A stretch of 64,000 nt of DNA from assembly GCA_963693315.1 (NCBI GenBank), contig OY856186.1, positions 130,882,451-130,946,450 of the forward strand. Reading direction: 5' to 3'. The stretch comes from Diogma glabrata. Its lineage: Eukaryota > Arthropoda > Insecta > Diptera > Cylindrotomidae. The position numbers were made by a program, and so were the translations under genes. This document shows, piece after piece, positions 1-12,243 of this stretch. Below the pieces are notes generated by a model that saw only the letters and a program-made list of their open reading frames with translations, did no database searches and had not been told where the DNA came from. The first letter of the stretch is position 1. Each line of letters opens with the position of its first letter.

Positions 1-803
1 ACACCTATATGATTTCAAGCATTTACTCTGGAAGCAAAACCAACAAAATCAAAGATTCCAGTTTGTAAAATTTTTCGCAATAATGATTTTGTGATTTTTA
101 TTTTGTAAATGTTTAAATTTTTCCTTAAATATATAAATATAGCTTTTTAAATTATTTTTAATTTAAACCTAAACTTTAAACCTAAACTTTATACTATATC
201 AGAAGTTAAAATTAGAAATAAATTCTTCAGATAAAACTCTGTAAAATTTTTTTTAAATAAATAAAGCTCAGTTTTGTAAAAATAAATGTATGTATTTTTT
301 ATTTAATTACGAAATATTTAAAAATAAATTTATGATGAATAGGAAATAATATAGTAGCATAATCAAGCTATGTAAGTATGGTTCATGTATATGCCGGTTA
401 TTAAATCAAACAAATTAATGGATAATTTATTGTTAAAAATTATGTTTATAATGTATAATTTGTACATTTGTCCGTATAATTGCTTAAATTAATTTCATAA
501 ATTCATCACAGAATAGGTTATGATTTATGGGGAAGAAGCATAAATATTGTTTGTCAAATTAATAAAAACTTGTTAAACGAAAATGCATGATTTATGAAAT
601 TCGCCTCTTAGTTCTTTTTTACGCGGTCTTATGTATAATTTGGACGGTTATATGCATAATAAAAGCAAGCATTTCTCTGGGTGTAGATTTCATATAAAAA
701 TCTACCTATTGCAATGGGCTTCATCTCGGAATTTCGGAAAAATTTTGATGCCAAACGACTATTTGTGATAAGCGGAGATGGAAAAACAAAAAAAAAAAAA
801 AAA
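1..803. other. AT-rich non-coding stretch
   Basis: No gene, RNA gene or terminal-repeat element could be recognised here. The sequence is poly-A/T rich with short direct echoes near 165-195. Confidence 0.6.
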
Positions 804-828
804 TTATATATATATATATATATATATA
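804..828. repeat. (TA)n microsatellite, short
   Basis: A short pure TA tract that follows an A-rich run. It is the smallest of the TA arrays in this window. Confidence 0.9.
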
Positions 829-1910
829 ACGATATGTATAACGGAATTTAGCGGCACTCTCACGGTCGCATTTTTCGACCTACACCAAAATAATTTTCTG
901 TGTATGTTACGGCAAATAATGTCTTGGACAAGTTCGTGAACTGGCCATATCCGGGTACCGGTTAAGCGGCTAGAGCCTAAAAAGTCGAATAATCTAGGGC
1001 GCTATAACTTCCGTTTGAATAATAATATTTTAATAAAATTTAAAAATATTGAATATTTGAACCTTTTTTTATCATTTTTATCCAGATGACTACTTTGGCG
1101 TTTCAGGTTCCTCAAAAATCAGCTGTTTTAAAAATTTACTAAACTTTGCTGCCCTTGATCTAGCTGAAATGGCCAAGCTCATAGTTGAAAACTTTTTTTC
1201 ACGTACTTAAAATATAAATCTTTCCAAAATTTTTAAAAATAATAGTTTAAGTCTAACGGTTGAGACCCTACGGCTGTTGAAATAAAAACAAACGCAAAAG
1301 GCAATGCTTTCATCATGTTTCAGTTTATGTTATTTAAATTCATCTTAGCTTTTAAACATACTTTTCAGCTATAGCCTCAAAAAATTTCAGCTTTCTAACC
1401 CAAAAGGTTCCATTTTTATAAGCATTATAATGCAACCCTTACAAGAAAAATATCAACCCATTTAATACCATAGAAAAATTATCAAATTTTCTCTTTTGTT
1501 TTTATTTTTTTTACTAAGTAACCGTTTGAAAAAAGATTAAATAAGAACAAAAAAACACAACAACAAAAGATGATTTTGAAATAAAATTGTTTGATAATGT
1601 TTGATTATAAATTATGTGTGATGGTATAATTGTAGTTGTGACGTAGTTCATTTGATCTTTGGTGGATTTAATATGTTATTAAAAGTAGTTTAAACCAACT
1701 TAAATAAAACTGTTCCGAAATTGTATTGATGGAGTTAGTTCGGATAATGTATTTAATATAGTTCGAAAATTTTTTTGAATAATTCTGTTTCTACTTATAT
1801 TTTTTATTTAAACTAATCTGACTTATCTAATTTTATTTGGACACAAAACCGTCTGACCCCGAAATCTACCTATTTCTAGCGGATATACCTGCCGCTGGGA
1901 TTTTTTAATT
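829..1910. other. AT-rich non-coding stretch
   Basis: No coding region is recognisable. The part around 1850-1905 (ACCCCGAAATCTACCTATTT, then a CCGCTGGGATT motif) resembles, in reverse orientation, the sequence near 52850-52920. It is therefore probably an edge of a repeat shared with that region. Confidence 0.45.
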
Positions 1911-2560
1911 TGTTATAGCTTTTGAAATATTTTTGGAATTTTGTATTTTGTTTGTATTTTTGATTTTGTTATATTTTTTGCAATATTTTTAGAATTTTGG
2001 AAAAAGTTTTAATTTTTGATTTTGTAAGAATTGTTTTATTATTTATTTTAATTGTTTTATCTGTTTGTAATTTTTGTTTTATTATAATTTTTGGAATTTT
2101 GAAAAAAGTTTCAATTTTTCATTTTGTAATAATTTTTGGAATATTTTTAGAATTTTGAAAAAGTTTGATTTTATTATAATTTTTACAATATTTTTGGAAT
2201 TTTGAAAAAGTTTCAATTTTTGATTTTGTAAGAATTTTTGGAATATTTTTAGAATTTTGAAAAATTTTAAATTTTTGATTTTATTATAATTTTTATAATT
2301 TTGGAAAAAGTTTAAATTTTTGATATTGTTCTAACTTTTGCAATATTTTTAGAGTTTTGGAAAAAGTTTGAATTTTTGAATTTTTAAGAATTTTTGGAAT
2401 ATTATTGGAATTTAGAAAAAGTTTCAATATTTGTTTTTATTCTATTTTTTGGAATATTTTTGGAACTTTGAAAAAAGTTTGATTTTATTTAATTTTTACA
2501 ATATTTTTGGAATTTTGAAAGAAATATGAATTTGTGATTTTGTAATATTTTCTCGAAACG
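1911..2560. repeat. degenerate minisatellite, ~60-70 bp unit
   Basis: Roughly ten imperfect copies of a unit built from TTTTTGGAATTTTGAAAAAG and CAATTTTTGATTTTGTAA follow one another. Unit length varies because of small indels. The same unit in reverse orientation appears at about 52290-52400, so it belongs to a dispersed repeat and is not a purely local expansion. There is no coding signal. Confidence 0.75.
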
Positions 2561-2716
2561 CTAAATGGAGAGGTTTTTGAGTAGTTTGCTGATGTATCAT
2601 CTTTTCACTAAATTATGTTAATTTATGATCTGTTATAATTTTCCGGCATCGTATTGATGTTTCGTTTTGTAATTAATTTCTAAACAGAGATAGAAAAGTA
2701 CTTGTTCTTTAACAAA

Positions 2717-2866
2717 GAGTTATGTTTGATATACATCGCTGCCCGAAACTAAAAATCATATCCTCATAAATGTTTTTTTGTCGAAAACTATTTCAAAATC
2801 CTTAACCCAGACCGAAGTCTTGATATCTCAGAGCTGTGAGATTTCAGCCCCTCCATATATTATTAT
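2717..2866 (+). repeat. dispersed repeat A, copy 1
   Basis: About 150 bp starting GAGTTATGTTTGATATACAT and ending near TTTCAGCCCCTCCATAT match 16126-16270 in the same orientation with scattered substitutions. No terminal structure was identified, so the family is unassigned. Confidence 0.75.
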
Positions 2867-4287
2867 TTAATTAAGCCTTACTTAAGGAATTATATAAGAA
2901 ATTTAGCGAATCTAGTCTTTTACAAGCTTTTTTTTAGGTAAAGCTTGAACAAAATGGTCTTACACAATGCTTTCCCAAGATAAGTTGAAATAATTTAAAA
3001 GATTTAGGCGAAATTGTTACCTTTGCTCATTTTGTATTTTTCTAATTTTTTTTGGTTAGAAAAATCGTAACATCTAAATATTATATATAATACACAAAAA
3101 ACGAAAAAGCGTTGCCATAACATAGAAAAGACGACTTTATTTTCGTTGTCGAATTGATTGACAAATTGATTGTAGGTCTGTAGCCTGCTATAGAGAAATA
3201 TTTCATAATAGCCGTGTTCGATTTGACTGAAACAACTGAATTATCTGAAAAGAATATATTAAGCATAATATGTAAAATGTATTTTAGCCAGGACATAAAA
3301 AACGATTCGTTGTCATTGTCGATGTAGTGGGTTGTGAGAAAGGTTGGCGGTACAACGCGGACCCTATATTTATTTTTTATTGTTTTTATCTGTTTTTTAT
3401 AGAACATTAAAATTATTCCTTTTTATTCATAAAAACTCCACTTACGGCATTTAAAGGATACTCCCTAGTATAAGTTTATTCCCATGATTTCTGGCATGCG
3501 AATTTTTCTATTTTCCAGGTTGTGGGTTTGGGTTTTGGTTTGAAGTTTTTTTGGTGTTCTTTAGGAGTTGAGTCGTGAATTTGGTTGAGGAAAGATGGGT
3601 TAATCTTTTAACCTCGACTTGATTTAGAGTTTTTTTCGTTTTGTTGTGTTGTATTTCATCTTTTTTTATTTTAATAGTATTCTTTTGTTTTTTTTATAAG
3701 TTTTTTTAATAAGAATTGAGATAATTTCGAATTTTTTTTATTGAATATCTCAATCAAATATAAACAATGGTGTTATTTCTAATTTAAAAAAAAAGGATAA
3801 GGAATTATTTTCTTATAAAAACACAATTAAAGATGGTTACTGTTTTTGTCGTGATCTGGTTGTTTTAAGTTTTAAGTGAACCTTAATATTAAAACTTAAT
3901 ATGAGTATCTTATAAAAACAAAATTAAAGATCTATTTTATTGTTTTATCGTCCTCGATTTTATTGTTAGAAATTACTCTACAAATAAAACACCAAGCTAT
4001 AGATCAAGTTTGATTGTTTTGGTTGTGTTCTTGTTTTTTGTTAAATTTAATGTAAAGACGTTCCTATGTTAATGTACACATGTTTCTAATTTTATGTCTG
4101 TTAAAATTAAATAACCAAAAAAATCAAAGATTTTAAATAAAAATGTTGATAAACTACTTATATACATAATGTTTAATTATACAGCACTAGGAATCGCCCA
4201 GTGGCGAAATTCGACCATTGTAAATGGAAATTGTAAAAAGACCTCCCAACAAAAATGCTACAACACATTATTTCAGAGTTTGATATA
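2867..4287. other. AT-rich non-coding stretch with T runs
   Basis: Only short open frames of low complexity occur. T-rich runs (3600-3720) and A-rich runs dominate. No mobile-element ends were found. Confidence 0.5.
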
Positions 4288-4472
4288 ATCGATTTTGAAT
4301 TGTGAAACAAATAACTTGAAAAAAAAACAAAATAACCGAACGAAAAACTCCAAAAAACACACCTATCATCGTTTTCCCCTCTTACCTTTCCAACGACATA
4401 CATATTTCCACACTTTTGTTGGGGAAAATATTTTGAAATTGTACCACAAAAATAGTGCTTACGTATTTATAT
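4288..4472 (+). repeat. direct repeat B, copy 1
   Basis: The segment from GATTTTGAATTGTGAAACAA to AGTGCTTACGTATTTATATA recurs at 4996-5235 with a ~50-bp insertion or deletion between copies. Both copies adjoin the (TA)n tracts around 4473-4995. Confidence 0.7.
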
Positions 4473-5235
<763 letters not shown>

Positions 5236-5980
5236 GATATAAAGTTTAAAAGGCATATAAAAAAACAAAACCAAGGAATTTTAATCAAATCAAGAATGGT
5301 ACCAGTGAAAATAGCTTTTTTGTATCTGCACTGATCTATACTGGATATGGAAATTTAAAGTTGTGACCCTGGATATTGTCGTATATGTTTGGATAACGTT
5401 TTTCATGCTGGATTTAACATATGGATCAACAGATAAGTATAAACAAAGTACGAAAATTGAGGTGAATTTTGTTAAAATAAAATTATTAATTTTAAATGTT
5501 GAGTTATTGGAGTACATTATTCTACAAATGTACTAGTTTACTAGCTAACGTCACGGAGGACGATAAGTCACTCATGTAGTTCCACTTAGCTTTAATATTG
5601 TCTGGCTCGTGATTCCTGACGGTAATTCAAGATCTAGTCAAGCTCTGACATTCACTCACTCCCATCCTCTGGATTCTGGCCGGCCTCAGGTACTTGATAT
5701 TAGAGCCAATGTCTAGATATAACATTTTTGTTAAAAGCTGACTTCTAGGCAAATAGAAGTAGTATTTTACATGGCGCCCAAATAATTGGCTCAATCAGCT
5801 TAATTTTGTAGTTTATTTCTATTTGTCTTTCGTTTTTAAATTCAGTTTTTCTGTGATTAGCTATCAAGTTTTACTCAGGTGTTACTCTATAATAGCAACC
5901 ACATAAATGTGACTTTCCTTATCATAACAAACTTTCCTTTCCCAAACCTTTTCCATTCCTTGTAAAAAGTTTCCTTTCAG
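5236..5980. other. non-coding stretch
   Basis: No recognisable gene. Base composition is slightly less AT-biased than upstream near 5520-5700. Nothing could be assigned. Confidence 0.5.
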
Positions 5981-6484
5981 AGCACCATATTCGTCACCAG
6001 AGCACCACAAGTCCTTTATTCGTTCCTGTATGTCGTACCTGAACTGTTGTCAAGTTTTCTGGTGTTGCTTCTGTTTCCATCTTGGCACTCTTGGATTCTA
6101 TTCAAAAGCGAGCTATACGAATTGTGGGTGATCGAGATTTGACATCAAAACTTGATTCCCTACAACATCGTCGCACTGTTGCTGACCTCGTTGTTTTTTA
6201 CATATATCGTCATTAACAGTGCTTAGATGAAATCAGCAGCATCATGCCTCAAATTTGTTCTTACCCCTGTTCCACTCGGCAATCGGCTAGTGCAACCAGT
6301 TAAACGGTCGAGATCCCGCGCTGTCATACTGGCAGATCGCAGAAAGACTTCTTTGTCCGAACTGCATACAAATGGAATAGTTTGCCGGAATCCGTAGTCT
6401 CAGGTGGTTTCAATCCGCAGAGGCTTAAAAAAAGCGTTCATCAATACCTTAAAGAGCAAGTTGTTGTGGGACCTACGTCTTAAA
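5981..6484 (+). pseudogene. non-LTR retrotransposon RT C-terminal region, decayed
   Basis: Reading across frames gives the typical C-terminal tail of jockey/CR1-like polymerases. An Arg-Ala-Ile-Arg-Ile-Val-Gly-Asp-Arg core near 6105-6140 is followed by LDSLQHRRTVADL, and later by FFVRTAYKWNSLPESVV and FNPQRLKKSVHQYL. The frame is broken by an early shift near 6095 and by stops around 6214 and 6303, so it cannot encode a protein. The downstream sequence to about 6720 ends in a short GATT-type repeat, as expected for a retrotransposon 3' tail. The same family occurs in reverse orientation at 54720-56190. Confidence 0.75.
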
Positions 6485-6722
6485 AGGTATTTATGTGTTG
6501 TTGTGACACATATTGTAAACCCTATAACACAGCACTTTTTATTTAAAAAAAAAATATGCGCTTCTAACTCGGATTTGTTTCTGTTGATTTAGATATAAGT
6601 TTTTGTATGGTTTGATTCATAGTTTTGTCAAATTAATTTCAAGATTTTGTTTTTTTATCTCACTAATAATATTCTTCAAATAAATCCTCGGCATCAATTA
6701 CCGTATGTTTGATTGATTGATT
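6485..6722 (+). other. 3' tail of the non-LTR fragment
   Basis: AT-rich trailer after the polymerase stop, finishing with three TTGA/GATT units near 6706-6722. It resembles the simple-repeat tails of CR1-like elements. Confidence 0.5.
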
Positions 6723-7226
6723 GCTAATTCTTGAACCATTACGAAAATTTTAGGTATCTAAAGTTTTCGTAACGCTATTTTCGCAATCGCAATCGAGAAA
6801 TTATAAATCAGTATTTTTGAAACCATTGCGAAAATAGGAAATAGGTATGTAAAAAATAATGCCATTTCGTAATGAGGTGATTAAATATGTCAAACTATTT
6901 GATATATTACTGGAACGTTGATGAAATTTTTTGAAAAAGTTTATATAAAATAATCAAAGTAAGACATTTTTAAAAGTATAGATTTGTGGCGAACATCAAA
7001 ACTAAAATCATTTCTCAAAAAAATTTAAATTTAGCAGGCGATGATTTCGTTAACATTTATTAAAAAAAACAAAAAATATTTTTTTGTTATTCAGATTTTG
7101 TTTTTTCCAAATAGTTTCGAGTTCTTAATTTTCGTGTTAAATTAAAAATGTAATTCTCTATGTAAATTATATTTCATCGCCTCGCCATCAATTTGATTAA
7201 TGCAATAAGACAAATTTCATGTAACT
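6723..7226. other. AT-rich non-coding stretch
   Basis: An imperfect direct echo of AACCATTACGAAAATTTTAGG (6735 and 6822) is the only structure noticed. No gene is visible. Confidence 0.45.
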
Positions 7227-7607
7227 TGTATAATCTATTTATAAATACAATTAAACTCTAAAATGTTATTGTGTTTTGAGAGAATTCAATTTATATTTGT
7301 GCTATTTAATAATGGTTCAAGACCATTAGTGAATGTGGAAGCTAGTGTACCTGAAGAAGTTTGGAAATAAATTTAATTCATGATATGGTTGTTACAACAA
7401 CATTTTATCTGCTGCCTTTTGTGTTTACTTACGTGAACATTATAATTGTTAAATCATAATGAAGATTCAGCTTAATCAACGCATTCAAAGTAACTCATAA
7501 AATTGGATACAACATCTCGTATCATCATACTCATCTCCTGAATAATTCAACGCCACTAGCAGCAGCCTCTATATAAAATCTACTTCCACTGAACGCAGTA
7601 TCATCCA
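7227..7607 (+). repeat. candidate 5' LTR
   Basis: 381 bp, TG...CA ends. It matches 8853-9236 along its full length with a few substitutions and small indels, for example ATTACGT versus TTTACGT and AGCAGCAGCC versus AGCAGCCAGCC. Confidence 0.8.
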
Positions 7608-8852
7608 AAACTGGTAACCCCGACTAGAAACAAACCTTCCAATGGAGTCAACTTAAAGAAGTATCAAACTTATAATTTAATTCATTTTTTCTCTTTCTTA
7701 ATTTAAATTAGTGCTTGCTTCATTTTGTTTTAAATAATTTAATTTTATTATAATATTTTTTTTTCACAGCGAAACAACACTTTTCCCGTATAGTGACCAC
7801 ATATTCTTCCAACTAGTTGTTTCGACTGTTACGCCATAATCTAGTTTTCTCCTGGCGTCACATTCTTCCTTTTTCTCTCCAAATTCTTATTTTTCGGCTT
7901 TCAAGCCACCGAAATCCTGCTAGTGCGACCATTTTTTTTAAAATTACTTTTTGTCTAGTAATCGATATCATGGGCCGAAGCTTCAGAACTCTTTCCTTCG
8001 TAAGACCCACTTCATTCTCCGTTACTCATGGGCCGAAGTTTAACATATCTTTCCTTTGTAAGACCCACTCCACTCTCCTTAACTTTTGGGCCGAAACAAA
8101 CTTTTCGAATTTCTGATTTTTAATTTCTATCCCTAACGTTAAACATATGTTACCATAATATGAACATCTCCTAACGTTAACCATCTCTGTTGACAAAACA
8201 GATATGGTCCTTACGGATATAAAAATCAGACTCCATCTAATTAAGCACAACCCCAAATATCTGATCTTAAAGGAATATCTCCAACGTTACCCATATGTTT
8301 TTACAACATGAACATCTTCTGACGTTAACCATTTATCTGTTGACGAACAGGTATGGTTCTTATGGATATTTAAAACGACATTTCGTCGTTAATCAGATAT
8401 TTCTTCTCAAAGCGATCTTTTTCTATGGTACACGTCTCCAAAGTAAACATTGGTCTCAGTCAACTTTGTACTGTCAGACTTTACCAAACTTGTGTTGCCA
8501 TATGCACTCCTTTGCTTACGCTGAATTTCTGCTTATTCTTGCTTTTAACAGCTACTTTTCGAAAAATGAACTAATATTCACGTTTGTACATGCTAGTATT
8601 GTCTCAGTCAACTTTGTTCTGTCAAACATTCAGCATCACCGACGTGACTTTTCTGCTTCTCGTATTTTAAACGAACCTTTTAGCCTATGGTACACATCTC
8701 CACAAATATTGGTCTCAGGCAACTCAGCACTGTCAGACCTATATCTCCACTCGTGTTACCATAACTCCATAATTGTTCGTTTCTCTTTTTTTTGGCAGAA
8801 CTCCAATTCGTAAGACCCATAATTTTTTCTCCTCCAAATGGTATCGTTTTCT
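7608..8852 (+). other. internal region of the LTR element, with sub-repeats
   Basis: Contains repeated motifs and no domain I can name. GTAAGACCCACT with GGGCCGAAG recurs at 7975-8100. CTAACGTTAACCAT plus a GACAAAACAGATATGGT-like block occurs at about 8170-8220 and 8318-8370. ATTGGTCTCAG with CTGTCAGAC recurs at about 8450, 8600 and 8710. A 172-residue open frame (8295-8813) overlaps these sub-repeats and shows no gag motif, so I do not call it a gene. Confidence 0.6.
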
Positions 8853-9236
8853 TGTATAATCTATTTATAAATACAATTAAACTCTAAAATGTTATTGTGT
8901 TTTGAGAGAATTTAATTTATATTTGTGCTATTTAATAATGGTTCAAGACCATTAGTGAATGTGGAAGCTAGTGTACCTGAAGAAGTTTGGAAATAAATTT
9001 AATTCATGATATGGTTGTTACAACAACATTTTATCTGCTGCCTTTTGTGTTTACTTTACGTGAACATTATAATTGTTAAATCATAATGAAGATTCAACTT
9101 AATCAACGCATTCAAAGTAACTCATAAAATTGGATACAACATCTCGTATCATCGTACTCATCTCCTGAATAATTCAACGCCACTAGCAGCCAGCCTCTAT
9201 ATTAAAATCTACTTCCACTCAACGCAGTATCATGCA
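8853..9236 (+). repeat. candidate 3' LTR
   Basis: 384 bp, the second copy of the direct repeat starting at 7227. It ends ...CGCAGTATCATGCA. Confidence 0.8.
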
Positions 9237-9840
9237 AAGATTTGATTTATTTATAAACTAAAATATAATAATAGTTTTTCAAATTGTTTTTAATTAAATA
9301 ATATAATTTATTTGTTTTAATTTTTGAATGAATTATTTGAAAGCTTTGATTTCATTCTTCAGAATTCTATTAAAAGCCTTTAGAATTTATTTTTAGGCTT
9401 ACGTGATTTTACAATAATCCCAACAGTCCAATAATCGAATTGCGGGCGGCTAGCAATTTCCTTTATTCTACCTACCAATGTGAGATAAATACTAAATGAT
9501 AGTCCATAAACTGATATCATTTTTGTTAAGACAGCCGAGAGCTTCTTTTGATTTCAGAAAAGTGTTTATTGTTTTTGAATAAAATAAAATATAAAATTAA
9601 TAAAATACAACAAAATTGACAACACTAGCCCACCTTACAGCTACACACGATAAAAAACTTAAATGTATGTATTTAAATGCAGACACAAAGATTTTGTACA
9701 TATTACATAGTTTTGTATTTCATATATTTCGTCCTGTAAATAAGTACAGAACTTCATTTGAATGGCAAACTTCTCAAACATGTAAATGAATTGAAACTAA
9801 AATTTTTATTTTACACACACATATCCTTAGCGATATTAAA
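9237..9840. other. AT-rich non-coding stretch
   Basis: Nothing recognisable between the LTR element and the non-LTR fragment. Confidence 0.45.
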
Positions 9841-10259
9841 TATCTTCTTTCAATTTTGGGTACTGCTGCTGCGTCTCGTCGGAATGAACTTAATGTTCTT
9901 TTGAATTGAAAATTAACAAAAATCTTCCACCACTCACGCCAACAATTGATATCTACGATGAAAATATACAAGATCTTCAGCAGATGATAGATTTTGAAAC
10001 TCTTTCTCTGATATTTAAGATTAAAAATGGTTTAATAAAAAATAATGTTTTATTTCGTTCTGCTGCTTTTGTCCATAGCCATGATAAAGGCCAAGTGAAC
10101 AACTTTTACATATATTTTTGTCGGACTACATCTGGACAACATAGCTTTGTTTACAGGGGGCTTTCATTGTATAACCGTCTTTCTGCCACCCTGAAAAATC
10201 AAAAAAGCATATCGAGATTCAAAAAGGAATTAAAAATATATTTGGCACATTCATTATAA
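9841..10259 (+). pseudogene. non-LTR retrotransposon RT C-terminal fragment, second lineage
   Basis: The open frame ending at 10259 contains FETLSLIFKIKNGL, then RTTSGQHSFVYRGLSLYN and finally ISRFKKELKIYL. This order is typical of the extreme C-terminus of CR1/Rex-like reverse transcriptases (a stretch of about 120 residues after the thumb region). The polymerase core is absent and upstream homology fades by about 9841, consistent with 5' truncation. It differs from the RAIRIVGD-type tails elsewhere in the window, so at least two non-LTR lineages are present. The stop at 10257-10259 is probably the original one. Confidence 0.55.
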
Positions 10260-10508
10260 ATTTTATGTCGTTTGTTTTATATAATTATTTTTTTCTACAA
10301 CCGTACTATAAAAATACACTTATATGACCAAAATCCGTTTTATAATGATATTCATTTCGATACAGATTTTATTACGATACAGATTTTTAATAAGTAGAAA
10401 GAAACCCATAGTTTTTCAATCAAACCATGCTATGCATTTGACGTTTGTTGAAATTTCCGTATGGGAAAAAAATTGAACTTTGAAATTTGAAAATTGAAAT
10501 TTTCGGTT

Positions 10509-10722
10509 GTAATACCACGAGTCATTGAAATTTTTTCGAAAATTTTTTGATTTTACGAATTAAATTATTTAGCAACACTGCGAATCAAAGCGCACAATAA
10601 ACCACGAGTCCGAAGGACGAGTGGTTTAAGTAGCGGTTTGATTGAGCAGTGTTGCTTAAAAATAATTTAATGAGTAAAATTGAAAAATTTTAGACAAAAA
10701 TTTCAATGAAGAGTGGTATTTA
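10509..10722. repeat. foldback element with CGAG/GAA hairpin tip (E1)
   Basis: The two halves are imperfect reverse complements over about 100 bp each. The tip is CGAG (10605-10608), TCC, GAA, GGA, CGAG (10618-10621), enclosed by a perfect stem of at least seven bp. CGAG facing CGAG gives G.A and A.G oppositions on the + strand. There is no coding capacity. Confidence 0.8.
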
Positions 10723-10799
10723 ATGAGATAATTTTTTTTAATTATAATTTTGTTTAAAAGATAATTATTAGTTTCTAAATAAAATTTTTCTACAAATTA

Positions 10800-10930
10800 T
10801 TTAATAATACAAAATTATGTAAAAATGCAAATAATAAAAATGTCCGTTTTCATTCATAAATATTTGCATGTTTGTATAAATAAATTACAAATTTATGCGC
10901 CTACTAAGATGAAATTATATTTCATTTTGT
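10800..10930 (+). repeat. dispersed repeat C, copy 1
   Basis: AATGTCCGTTTTCATTCATA and GCCTACTAAGATGAAAT are shared with 21888-22030 in the same orientation. Copy 1 lies just after foldback E1, copy 2 just before foldback E2. Confidence 0.7.
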
Positions 10931-11177
10931 TAGAACAAAAAATGACAACAAAGAATTCTCATAACGACAAAGCAAAATTATCGACGACAAGAAGAATTGC
11001 CGACAGTTAAAACAAAGCCTACTGTTTAAATATCATAGTTTGTATGAATGAAAAATAAAATTTCTGACATCAAAAAAAAATTATCGTTGTAATTTTCGTT
11101 CTTCGTTATTTACCGGGTGTAGAAAAAATAGCGTATGCCACTTTCATGTAATTGTTATTAATACACTCGCATATACC

Positions 11178-11208
11178 ATACGAAACTAGCCCACCGCTCG
11201 TTTCGTAT
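11178..11208. repeat. short hairpin, degenerate CGAG type (E5)
   Basis: Eight perfect stem pairs, ATACGAAA and TTTCGTAT, enclose CTAG...CTCG. Read on the minus strand this is CGAG, seven bases, CTAG: the same layout as the CGAG tips with one substitution. Confidence 0.4.
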
Positions 11209-11336
11209 CCCGCACTGTTGAAAATTTTAGTCTAAAATTGATACTTTTTTAATAACGTTCTCTTTATAAAGTATATGTATGCGAAAAATGGTATTGAATT
11301 TTATAAAGTGCAAAGTATTCAGATAATTTATAAGTT

Positions 11337-11681
11337 GAACTTCCCAATTTTACACCAAATAATATAAACTCTGGTAAAAGCACTGTTATTTCAATGTGCC
11401 GCGCCGCGTTTATCAATGTTTGGTATACAATTTATTTTCTAATCTTATAAAGTATGGAGGAATATAAATTGAAACAACATCATTTCTATATCCAACTAGT
11501 GTAATATGTTCAAGTTCCCAATTCTATACCAAATAATATAAACCGGGATAAAATACAGTTAGTTACAATTTGCCGCGCAGCATTTATATGCTTGGTATTA
11601 AATTTATTTTCTAATCTTATAAAGTATGGAGATTTATAAATTGAAAATAACCATTTTTATACCAAATTATAGTATACGATG
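11337..11681 (+). repeat. tandem duplication, ~174-bp unit x2
   Basis: Each copy starts with GTTCCCAATT(C/T)TA and contains a GC-rich block (TGCCGCGC) followed by TTTATTTTCTAATCTTATAAAGTATGGAG. The GC-rich islands stand out against the AT-rich surroundings. Confidence 0.75.
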
Positions 11682-12243
11682 ACAAAAAGTACCATTATTT
11701 TTATTGCGTTTGGTATAGAAATTGAATAAAATTTCATTTCTGAACAAAGGTGTGTGCAGTCATATTGAAAATAAAAGCGGAATTTTTATTACATTTTTGC
11801 ATGACATAAATGCACGCGTAGGGCAAGATAATAAATTCGGGGATTCAACCAGCACTGCGGATTTGGATTACTTTGATTTTCTATATGCAGGTAAGAGTTT
11901 TTGATATAATTGAATTGAATAAAATAGTCCACAATATCGTAATGTCAAACAATGTGTGCTTCGGTTCAATTTTAAAGTAAACATGTACTGATCCATGCTT
12001 AGACGGGTTGTTTTTTCTTACGTGTTTCAGGTAGCCTACATAATAAATCATGAAACATATTGTAAAACGACATTGCGAGAAACCAAAAAACATACATTTT
12101 AACAAAAAGAATGTTAAGTAAAATATTAAGAAAAACGCATTGTTATATATAAGTTTTTTGAAAATAAAAATGAAAAAAAAAAAAATGTATTTTAATTAAC
12201 ATAAAAAAAATTGGCATATATTTTATACCGTTTGGTTTAGAAC

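Larger units (their letters stand above)
7227..9236 (+). mobile_element. non-autonomous LTR retrotransposon (TRIM/LARD-like)
   Basis: Two nearly identical direct repeats of about 380 bp (7227-7607 and 8853-9236) flank 1.2 kb of sequence without a polymerase. Each repeat starts TGTATAATCTATTTATAAAT and ends in CA. Right after the first repeat, 7612 onward reads TGGTAACCCCGAC, which fits a tRNA-complementary primer-binding site. No purine tract is obvious before the second repeat and no 5-bp target duplication was found, so age or boundary uncertainty remains. It would depend on another element for gag and pol. Orientation is inferred from the candidate primer site. Confidence 0.72.

Noticed and set aside
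3081..3407. 108-codon minus-strand frame as a gene
   Set aside because: AT-driven composition, no domain, no supporting context.
8295..8813. 172-codon frame as a gag-like gene
   Set aside because: It overlaps internal sub-repeats of the LTR element, has no zinc knuckle or capsid-like pattern, and frames change across the repeats.
10595..10630. Hammerhead ribozyme at the E1 tip (GAGTCCGAAGGACGAG)
   Set aside because: It resembles a hammerhead stem II, but the CUGAUGA and GAAAC core strands are missing. The symmetrical CGAG layout explains it better.
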